Part shown: positions 44,285 through 55,600 of the stretch, in pieces
Numbering within the stretch: the stretch's first letter is position 1
Layout of the letters: the number at the start of each line of letters is the position of its first letter
Assembly (NCBI GenBank): GCA_964017045.1
Contig: OZ024804.1
Coordinates: 23,793,549 to 23,857,548 of the forward strand
Direction: 5' to 3'
DNA: 64,000 nt
From: Omphiscola glabra
Taxonomy: Eukaryota > Mollusca > Gastropoda > Lymnaeidae
Position numbers and translations under genes: made by a program
The notes under the pieces: generated by a model
Told to the model about the DNA's origin: nothing
What the model saw: the letters and a program-made list of their open reading frames with translations, nothing else
Database searches by the model: none

Positions 44285-44805
44285 CTAATTTCCTATTGTG
44301 CTAACCTGATTGCAGTCTCCCACATTATTACCTTTTTTGAGGTGAGGAAGCGGGGAGGGGGGAGGTAAAAAAGTGAGGTTTTGGGAAGATCAGAAGGTTA
44401 ATGAGAGAGGGAATGGGTTTAGGTTTGGTGGGATAAGAAGGAGAGGTCTGGATGAAGGGATTGAAATTGATCAAGCAATGAAGAGTGAGGTGAGCTCATG
44501 GGGATTTATTAGTAGGCATAAATACATATGGGATTCTCTGTTTTCCATGACCACAGCCCCAATCTAACTAAATAAAGTCTTATGAAAGAAATAGATATTC
44601 CTAATTACATCACATTCCTTTTCCCTTCATTTGTTATATTACTATTATCCCGGATAGACACGTATTTTAGTTGGTTATACGTTTGTTCCACTTCTCACTA
44701 TTCACTGAGAATAGCTACTTAATATTTCATACGTTGTTCGCGCTCAAAACCACGAAATAGTATTGATTTTATAATCCAGTTGTTATACTATATAAATAAG
44801 GGAAC
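44285..44805. other. Unique sequence, no gene recognised
   Basis: G-rich at the left edge, otherwise A+T-rich. Confidence 0.4.
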
Positions 44806-45658
44806 AGGACAGGACATGTTTAGGCTTGAAAGAAAAGACACAAGAATTGAAAGGACGTTTCGGTGACGTGCCTTCTTCAGCAGACCATAAAAAATAACAA
44901 CAGAATAATTGAAATTGAAAAACATAAGTGTTCCCAGATCATAATTTAGCTCTCTCAATTAAGTGTTCCCAGATCGTAATGTAGCTCTCTCACATAAGTG
45001 TTCCCAGATCATAATGTAGCTCTCTCAATTAAGTGTTCCCAGATCATAATGTAGCTCTCTCACATAAGTGTTCCCAGATCATAAAGTAGCTCTCTCAATT
45101 AAGTGTTCCCAGATCATAATGTAGCTCTCTCACATAAGTGTTCCCAGATCATAATGTAGCTCTCTCAATTAAGTGTTCCCAGATCATAATGTAGCTCTCT
45201 CACATAAGTGTTCCCAGATCATAATGTAGCTCTCTCAATTAAGTGTTCCCAGATCATAATGTAGCTCTCTCACATAAGTGTTCCCAGATCATAAAGTAGC
45301 TCTCTCAATTAAGTGTTCCCAGATCATAATGTAGCTCTCTCACATAAGTGTTCCCAGATCATAATGTAGCTCTCTCAATTAAGTGTTCCCAGATCATAAT
45401 GTAGCTCTCTCACATAAGTGTTCCCAGATCATAATGTAGCTCTCTCAATTAAGTGTTCCTAGATCATAATGTAGCTCTCTCACATAAGTGTTCCCAGATC
45501 ATAATGTAGCACAAAATTCGCGCCTCAGATATAATTCTGGGGTGCGTATTGTGAAAGTAAAAGAATTTAAGTTTTATTAAAGTAAAGAAGGCATTTAGCC
45601 AAAAAGTCATTTTAATTGTTTTGTCTTTTCATTTTAACCCTAAACATATCATGTTCCA
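44806..45658. mobile_element. Element with inverted ends enclosing a 35/70-bp satellite
   Basis: 44806-44895 (minus orientation, GAAGAAGGCACGTCACCG then AAACGTCC) and 45575-45658 (plus orientation, AAGAAGGCATTTAGCC) are diverged inverted copies with the same tail (TTGTGTCTTTTC, CCTAAACAT). The region between is almost entirely a tandem array (44935-45512). The right copy is the more decayed. Confidence 0.5.
44935..45512. repeat. 35-bp array organised as 70-bp dimers, 8 dimers
   Basis: Shared core AAGTGTTCCCAGATCATAAT; alternate monomers begin CACAT or CAATT. Confidence 0.94.
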
Positions 45659-45659
45659 C

Positions 45660-46155
45660 TATTTATTTACTTCACACGGTCTGAACACGGTCCTCCGTAT
45701 TTTATAGTTGGCATACTGTCGCATAAAACGTCCGGATTCCACCGTCCAATGTACGTCATTATAAGCCTGCTCGCCAACTTGAAGGTTAAAGGGAGTTAAC
45801 GTTACGTTTATGAAAGTTTCTGTGATAACTCTATTGCAATTGAGTTGTAGCCCATGCGTTATAAAATATAGAGAGACAAGATTCTAAGAGAAACTCTCAC
45901 TCACATTTCTTAATAGAGTCTCGTTCTTAACCTCATTACCCCCTTAGACTCATTGAACCTATTACTACAGTTTCTTTGTTACTATAACAGTCTTGTGTAT
46001 AATATGTAAACTATGTTAGCCAGTGTGGAAATGTTTTAAGCACACATCTACTGTGTCCTCGTCTATTTCCAGTCGTCTTGCACTAAGTCTTGTCATTGGA
46101 TCAAATAGGTGAGGACGAGAGAGCGAGGCTGACGAATTGAGCAGCTATCTCTAGC
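45660..46155. other. Unique sequence downstream of the GAD-like gene
   Basis: No coding segment recognised. Confidence 0.4.
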
Positions 46156-46159
46156 TTTA

Positions 46160-46240
46160 AGCAAAGTACTACTCAAGTCAAGGCTACTCCTCAAGTCGAA
46201 AACTGCCTTGGTCATCTTGGTTATCTTGGTCATCTTGTTC
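46160..46240. repeat. Short relative of the 18-bp array at 5.6 kb
   Basis: TACTCAAGTCAAGGCTACTC twice, then CTGCCTTGGTCATCTTGGTT; only two units, compared with eleven at 5588. Confidence 0.6.
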
Positions 46241-46470
46241 GACTTGGTCCAAGATATTTTTACTCGTAGTAGAATTAATTAGCCGTGTCTAATAGACGTC
46301 TTAAATATCTCACGTTCATATTTTGTGTAAGAAACGAAAGTAGCTTAATAATACTATACGCTAGTTACAGAGTCTACATCTCATAAAATCTAAACATACA
46401 TAACGTATAACATTAATTTGTTTTAGTCTACTAGAGTCTATTTGAGTAAAGAAGTATGGAGAAGACATCT

Positions 46471-46671
46471 CTAAGATTCATTCCAGTCCACCGGAAGTGG
46501 AATGTCCTTTCCCAGGAGGTCAATCTCTTCCAAGAGGAAGTCGAAATCTCGGGTGGTCAAGATGGGGTTGGAGACTGCAACCCGGAACAAATTGGGCATG
46601 GCGCCAAGGGGTTGATACTGGACCATCAAACTACCAGCCTCCATCATTTTGGCTTTAATAATGGGCGCAAT
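46471..46671 (-). CDS. GAD: GAD-like gene terminal exon ([10 protein letters not shown]...VDWNES stop)
   Basis: 201 nt, acceptor CTTACAG, 66 codons and TAG. It encodes [16 protein letters not shown] and [14 protein letters not shown], then a 9-residue tail (PLPVDWNES) longer than in vertebrate GADs. No clear polyadenylation signal was seen close downstream. Confidence 0.93.
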   Translation of the reverse strand: MAPIIKAKMMEAGSLMVQYQPLGAMPNLFRVAVSNPILTTRDFDFLLEEIDLLGKDIPLPVDWNES

Positions 46672-49600
46672 CTGTAAGCACCAACAGAAATGGACTTCAC
46701 ACTCAAACTTGTCATGTTTTTCAGTGATAGATTTATACATTAATTGTAAAAAATCCTAATAAAATAATAAGACAGAAAATGATTCTTATATCTCATGCTT
46801 AAATAATTCAATACTTTATTTTGTGATCCCATGATCTGAGACTAATCCCCCACATCTGATCCCAACATTGCAAAACGTATGGCTATTTCTAAGATTATTC
46901 TAAAGATCCCCAAACAAATATTTTTTGTGATTACCCACCCCCCCACACACCCAAATTCAAAACCTAACCCATAAGGTAAGGTGGGGGAGGTAAGGTGAGG
47001 GAGGTAAGAGGAGGGAGGTAAGGTGTGTGAGGTAAGGTGAGTGAGGTAAGGAGAGGGAGGTAAGATGAGTGAGGTAAGGTGATGGAGTTATGGTGAGGGA
47101 GGTAAGGTGAGGGAGGCAAAGTGAGGGAGGTAAGGTGAGTGAGTAGGGTGAGTGAGGTAAGGTGAGTGAGTAAGGTGAGGGAGGTAAGGTGAGGGAGGTA
47201 AGGTGAGAGATGTAAGGTGAGGGAAGTAAGGTGGGGGAGGTAAGGTGAGTGAGGTAAGGTGAGGGAGGTTAGGTGAGGGAGATAAGGTGAGGGAGGCTAG
47301 CTGACAAACAAGATTGAACATGAATGGAAGACTTGGAGGTCAGACTATTAATTAAACCAAAAAAGCAAATCTCATAGATCCGTATTAACCCCAACACCCC
47401 AAACTGGTTCCATAATGACGTAATAATAATCCCACCATCTAAAACTAGACCCCAATCCCTTACTAATCCCACAATCCAAAATTAGTCCCATAATCGCATA
47501 CTAATATCAGGATCTAAAACTAATCCAATACTAATCCAATCATCCGGAAATGAGCATGTACTACCATAATCCCCTAATCCCTTACTAATCCCATCATCCA
47601 AAAATAAGCACATAATCCTATACTAATCCAACCAACCAACGAAAACCCACTATAAAAACTAAGCAAATAATCTTATGTTTATTCCGGGTTCCAAAACTAT
47701 AATCCCATACTTATCCCATCATCCGAAACTAATCCACTAATCCCTTTCTAATTTAGAATCCAAAACTAATCAAATAATCCCATACTTATCCCACCATCCG
47801 AAACTAATCCACTAATCCCTTTCTAATTTAGAATCCAAAACTAATAAAATAATCCCATACTTATCCTACCTCCGAAACTAATCACTAATCCCTTACTAAC
47901 ACGACCGTTCAAAACTAGTAGACTAATACCTCACTAATCCAGTCATTAGAGACTAGGAACATAACCCCATTCTAATTTCACCATTCAAAAATAGCCCACT
48001 AATCCCATACTAATTCAACACGCAAAGCGTTACATACAATCCCATACTGATCGCTTCATCCAAATCCACTAATCCATTAATAATCCTACATTAAAGATAA
48101 TCACATAATCCCATACTTAACTAAGCATCCAAAACGTAATAATCTGAACATTCAAAGCTAATCCTAACATCATAAACTAAGCACTCAATCTCATAATAAA
48201 TAAATTATCCAAAACTTAGCACATCATCCCATACTAATCCAATCTTCTTACACCAATCACTTAATCCTATACTTATCCGATCATCCAAAAACAATTATAA
48301 CACAAGTACCATCATTCCAGGAGCCTCACGCCCAACCTCTATAATCTCCAACAATAAAAAGTTAGTTTTTCATTGCAAACTATCTTACCAAAATAATCAT
48401 CCATAATACCCAGGCATACTACCAGCTTAACTTAATCCTACCAATCCAAGCTAATCCCACCAACCCCTGATAATCAAATGCCAATTTAAACCAATTTAGA
48501 CCTTATTTACTTCGTTGTTTTTAACAGAAAATATAAACACGATTACCTCCAAATCACCGAATTACCTTTGCCAGATGTTCTGGTTTGATGAGGTTCAAAG
48601 GTGTTGGCCTCCAAGCCATTGGCAGATACCAAAAACAGACATTCGGTGCCTCGATCTAGGAATATTGTAAAAAAAATAGGACGCGGTTACAATTTAAGTT
48701 ACGGCTCAAAAGTATATATCAGTTTTTTACACTAGTGTATTGGCTGTGTGGAAGGGATAGGAAATATAAGAAACGTTATCAAATCCCTCGATATGTTTTG
48801 TTATTTCAAATGAAAGCACTGGAACAGTTGCCATAGCAACTGGGGGAAAAAGAAAACAACAAAACATATGACTACAACAAGATGGATAACTTTACCTCCT
48901 CTAAGACAAGATGAAACCCGGCTCGGCCCTTGATTTTGTCACGAAGATATCTGTAAGAAGACACAGGTTCTCATGTTATCCGTAATGAAACTGTCATGAG
49001 ACGACACGAAAGGGTAAAATGAAAAATTAACTAACTGACGGAGTCTGTATTTGCCTAGAAAATTACTTACGCAACTCCGTGATATTATATAAAATAATGC
49101 TTTAAATTGAGCACACGAAAAGCTACATGCATGTTAAACACAATAGTTCACAGATGGAACAACACGGTATGTTACATGAATGTTAAACACAATAGTTCAC
49201 AGATGGAACTAGACAGGTAAGTTACATGCATGTTAAACACAATAGTTCACAGATGGAACACGACAGGTATGTTACATGAATGTTAAACACAATAGTTCAC
49301 AGATGGAACACGACAGGTAAGTTACATGAATGTTAAACACAATAGTTCACAGATGGAACACGACAGGTAAGTTACATGAATGTTAAACACAATAGTTCAC
49401 AGATGGAACACGACAGGTAAGTTACATGAATGTTAAACACAATAGTTCACAGATGGAACACGACAGTTAAGTTACATGAATGTTAAACACAATAGTTCAC
49501 AGATGGAACACGACAGGTAAGTTACATGAATGTTAAACACAATAGTTCACAGATGGAACACGACAGGTAAGTTACATGAATGTTAAACACAATAGTTCAC

Positions 49601-52600
49601 AGATGGAACACGACAGGTAAGTTACATGAATGTTAAACACAATAGTTCACAGATGGAACACGACAGGTATGTTACATGAATGTTAAACACAATAGTTCAC
49701 AGATGGAACACGACAGGTAAGTTACATGAATGTTAAACACAATAGTTCACAGATGGAACACGACAGGTAAGTTACATGAATGTTAAACACAATAGTTCAC
49801 AGATGGAACACGACAGGTAAGTTACATGAATGTTAAACACAATAGTTCACAGATGGAACACGACAGGTAAGTTACATGAATGTTAAACACAATAGTTCAC
49901 AGATGGAACACGACAGGTAAGTTACATGAATGTTAAACACAATAGTTCACAGATGGAACACGACAGGTAAGTTACATGAATGTTAAACACAATAGTTCAC
50001 AGATGGAACACGACAGGTAAGTTACATGAATGTTAAACACAATAGTTCACAGATGGAACACGACAGGTAAGTTACATGAATGTTAAACACAATAGTTCAC
50101 AGATGGAACACGACAATTAAGGAAACGTACGCTGCCAGCTGAAAGTTCTTTTTGACCTGCTCTTCAAATCCGATATCGCCCTGACACGTGAAAAAAATTG
50201 TAGTGGACAAGTTAGTTGGTGGACAATTTAGTTAGTGGACAAGTTAGTTAGTGGACAATTTAGTTAGTGGACAGGTTAGTTAGTGGACAAGTTAGTTAGT
50301 GGACAAGTTAGTTGGTGGACAAGTTAGTTAGTGGACAAGTAAGTTGGTGGACAAAATAGTTGGTGGACAAGTTAGTTGGTGGACAAGTTAGTTGGTGGAC
50401 AAGTTAGTTAGTGGTCAAGTAAGTTAGTGGACAAGTTAGTTAGTGGACAAGTTAGTTAGTGGACAAGTTAGTTAGTGGAAAAGTTAGTTAGTGGACAAGT
50501 TAGTTAGTGGACAAGTTAGTTAGGGGACAAGTTAGTTTGTGTACAAGTTAGTTTGTGGACAAGTTAGTTAGTGGACAAGTTAGTTGGTGGACAAGTTAGT
50601 TAGTGGACATGTTAGTTGGTGGACAAGTTAGTTAGTGGACAAATTAGTTAGTGGACAAGTTAGTTAGTGGACAAATTAGTTAGTGGACAAGTTAGTTAGT
50701 GGACAAGTTATTTAGTGGTCAAGTAAATTAGTGGTCAAGTAAGTTAGTGGTTAAGTAAGTTAGTGGTCAAGTAAGTAAGTGGTCAATTATTAGATATTTT
50801 AAACAAACGAATGAAAAAAAAAGTATTAGTTCGTTTTGTGTGTTGATTAATTGAATATTAAAAGTTCTAAAGATAAGAGATGAGGGATAAGGTGATGGAG
50901 GTAAGGTGGGGGAGGTAAGGTGATGGAGGTAAGGTGGGGGAGGTAAGATGAGGGTGGTAAGGTGGGGGATGTAAGGTGAGGGAGGTAAGGTGGGGGAGGT
51001 AAGGTGAGGGAAGTAAGGTGAGTGGGGTAAGGTGAGGGAGGTCAAGTGAGTAAGGTAAGTTGAGCGATGTAAGGTGAGGGATGTAAGGTGAGGAGGTAAG
51101 GTGAGGGAGGTAAGGTGTGTGAGGTAAGGTGAGTGAGGTAAGGAGAGGGAGGTAAGATGAGTGAGGTAAGGTGATGGAAGTATAGTGAGGGAGGTAAGGT
51201 GAGGGTGGCAAAGTGAGGGAGGTAAGGTGAGTGATTAAGGTGAGTGAGGTAAGGTGAGTGAATAAGGTGAGGGAGGTAAGGTGAGTGAGGTAAGGTGAGG
51301 GAGGTTAGGTGAGGGAGATAAGGTGAGGGAGGCTAGCTGACAAACAAGATTGAACATGAATGGAAGACTTGGAGGTCAGACTAATGAAATGATAGAGTCA
51401 TGTCAAGATAGTTCACTATAAAATCCTTGGCACCACAACTGAGTAAGTTGAAATAATAACTCATCATCAACCACATTTCCCTAAACAGACACGTTCCAAA
51501 CAAGACCGGGGCCTGACCTTTGCCCTCCACATCAACCACAGCTTGAAGATGTCGTTGTTCCTGCCACACTGTATGCTCATGTCCCCGGTGTCGTAGGACG
51601 TGTCGTAGACTTTGTCTTTTTGGAACAGGTAAGTGGCGCCCATACCGTTGCAGTTCTTTAACAGGCCCTGTGAATCATTTGTATCGGGGTGATTGGGGTG
51701 GAGATAAGTAAGTTAGAAAGAATGAGTTGTGTCATATAGAAACATTATGACAACGGTATGTATGTCTTCGCTCAGATGTCCATATATGTATATTTGACTA
51801 TTAAATGATAGTCGTGTTAAAAAACCAAATCACTTTTACTTACATAAACATTTAACGCTGTCTTACTTTGTGTTTGGTGATGAAGGCTGAGCACTGGAGT
51901 GGGGCGCCCATCATCTTGTGAGGATTCCACGTGATGGAGTCGGCTCTTTTGGGGATAAAACCGAGAACATTGGTAATCTGTGTTTGTCTGAGCGCGTGTG
52001 TGTCTATGTGTGCATATTAGCCTAACTGTATTTGTTTATGTTAGCCTTCATTTAAGTAGACACTGTGCAGCACTTGGTAGATTTGAATGGTACGATTTAA
52101 AATGTAATTACTTTAATTTAACAATCATGTTTAAATCCTTTAAAAGAAAAGGATACACCCTTTTATGGTTTCTTACCTGTGAGCACCCGTAAATAAATAC
52201 CTATGATCACGTGACAGGAATGCACCCCCGCCCCAGGCTGCCTGAATAGAGTACAAACCAGAAAAATCTGAGTCGGGGTGGGGGGTGTGGGTGGGTGGTG
52301 ATGTTCATAATAATAAACTAAGTCTAAAAGTGTTGAAATGCCTTAAAGGCTTTTAAGTAGATCAGCGGTTCTCAACCTGTGAGTCGCTTTCCCAGGGGTC
52401 GCCTAAGACCATCGGAAAACACATATGCTCTACAGTTATGAAGTAGCCACGAAAATAATTTTGTGGCTTGGGGGGGGGGGGGTCGCCACAACATGAAAAA
52501 CGGTATTAAAGGGTCGCGGCATTAGGAAGGTTGAGAACCACTGAAGTAGATTAATGAGACACAAAGATTTTGTACAAATCAAACAATGCTAAGCTTGAAT

Positions 52601-55600
52601 TATGATTAAACAATAGACAAATTTAATCGCTTCGGCAAATGCCTTCTTTATGTTCAAATAAAAAAATACTTTTATTTTTTTTTTAAATGGCATTTGAAAC
52701 AAGAAGCTTCAGACTTTTTAGAATCATTTCATCTACATTTTGTTGAATTGTGTCAAGCAGTTAGCTCGTTTTCTAAAATTGAGTTAACACATTGGGAAAT
52801 CTCTACTCTAGACAGAAGCGACCAACTAGTCTAGATAATGCAATAATTACCTCTAGTCTAGACCGACGGACGAACTAGTCTCGACCAACGTGACCAATGC
52901 AATAATAAGTTCTATTCTAGACCAACGGGACAAATGCAATAATTAGATCTATTCTAGATCAACGTGACAACTAGTCTAGACCAACGTGACCAATGCAATA
53001 ATTAGATCTAATCTTGACCAACGTGACAACTAGTCTCGAGCAACGGGACCAATGCAATAATAAGTTCTATTCTAGACCAACGTGACAAATGCTATAATTA
53101 GATCTAATCTAGATCAACGTGACAACTAGTCTAGACCAACGTGACCAATGAAATAATTAGATCTAGTCTTGACCAATGTGACAACCAGTCTAGACCAAGG
53201 TGACCAATGCAATAATTAGATCTAGTCTAGAACAACGTGACAACTAGTCTAGAACAACGTGACCAATGCAATAATTAGATCTAGTCTAGACCAACGTGAC
53301 AAAAAGTCTAGACCAACGTGACAACTAGTCTAGACCAACGTGAAAACTAGTCTAGACCAACGTGACCCATGCGAGAATGACATCTAGTCCAGAATGATTC
53401 AACAAATCACTTACATCTAGATGTAGCCATACATTATGCTGCTCACACAGGTCAGCAATGTCACTGATTGGGTCAAACGCTCCGAGGACAGTGGTGCCGC
53501 ATGTCGCGTTGACCATGAGGATGGTATGACCTGACCTCTGTGACGTCATCATCTTGTCCTTGAGATCGTCCACGTCCATCTTACCACTGAGGAAGACAAG
53601 TATTCACTATATATATATATATACACCAGTATTAACTATATATATATATATATATACCAGGTGATTTCAAAAAATAAATAGTTCTTGCATCACAATTTAT
53701 TATTTTTTGTTTGAGAAGTGGTGTTTATTGCTATGATCTGTCCGAGTCATTTTGTGTGCTCTCATCTGAGACAGTGCAAATACTACTAAGAATCTTTATA
53801 TAAGTTTTGCCTCAGTTGCGTCCTGCTTCTTATTCAAAGCCTTCCCATGAACTTTAAAAAAAAGACAACAAAACAACTCTACATGTTTCATATTAATAGT
53901 ACTGTGTAAAAAGAGGTTGTGACGCAGCGAGCTTCGTACGTGAGGTCTGAATACCGGTAAATAGCTTGATTTTTTCTTTCTATGGGGGAGGCGACTATTA
54001 TTCGGTGTTGTATTGTTCGTGTTCCCATTTTACACAGCGACCTTTGTGGGAATTTTTCTCAAAATACTCGGACCCGGTGTAAAAAAACTGCACCTGTTTA
54101 AGCCGGTGGTCAAAAAAAAAAAAGAAAACGACAAAAAAGACATTTTAACTTCTCATTTTCTATAATATAGAAGGAAATATACTGTCCTATGGTGTAGTGA
54201 GAGTGCTTTGTCTTCGTAAACCTTTTGTGACGAGAAATAACTCGGACCCGGTGTAAACATATTTGCACCGAAATTTAGCCCTAGTAAAATTATATTAATG
54301 ACAGTACATATAATACTTATAATAACTACATATCTGACAATACATATAATAGACTGAACACATATGATACATGTAATACCTACCTTGGATGACCTATAAT
54401 ACACATTACTTACTTTGGATGACATATAATACACACACTACCTACTTTGGATGGCATTGTACACACACTACTACTTTGGATGACATCTTATTAACACATT
54501 ACCTACTTTGGATGACATCTTATAAACACACTACCTACTTTGGACGACATCTTATAAACACACTACCTACTTTGGATTACATCTTATAAACACACTACCT
54601 ACTTTGGACTACATCTTATAAACACACTACCTACTTTGGACGACATCTTATAAACACACTACCTACTTTGGACTACATCTTATAAACACACTACCTACTT
54701 TGGACGACATCTTATAAACACGCTACCTACTTTGGACGACATCTTATAAACACACTACCTACTTTGGATTACATCTTATAAACACACTACCTACTTTGGA
54801 CTACATCTTATAAACACACTACCTACTTTGGACGACATCTTATAAACACACTACCTACTTTGGACGACATCTTATAAACACAATACCTACTTTGGACGAC
54901 ATCTTATAAACACACTACCTACTTTGGACGACATCTTATAAACACACTACCTACTTTGGACGACATCTTATAAACACACTACCTACTTTGGGCGACATCT
55001 TATAAACACACTACCTACTTTGGGCGACATCTTATAAACACGCTACCTACTTTGGACGACATCTTATAAACACACTACCTACTTTGGACGACATCTTATA
55101 AACACACTACCTACTTTGGACGACATCTTATAAACACACTACCTACTTTGGGCGACATCTTATAAACACGCTACCTACTTTGGGCGACATCTTATAAACA
55201 CACTACCTACTTTGGGCGACATCTTATAAACACACTACCTACTTTGGGCGACATCTTATAAACACGCTACCTACTTTGGACGACATCTTATAAACACACT
55301 ACCTACTTTGGACGACATCTTATAAACACACTACCTACTTTGGGCGACATCTTATAAACACGCTACCTACTTTGGACGACATCTTATAAACACACTACCT
55401 ACTTTGGACGACATCTTATAAACACACTACCTACTTTGGACGACATCTTATTAACACACTACCTACTGTGGATGACATCTTATAAACACATTACCTACTT
55501 TGGACGACATCTTATAAACACACTACCTACTTTGGACGACATCTTATAAACACACTACCTACTTTGGACGACATCTTATAAACACACTACCTACTTTGGG

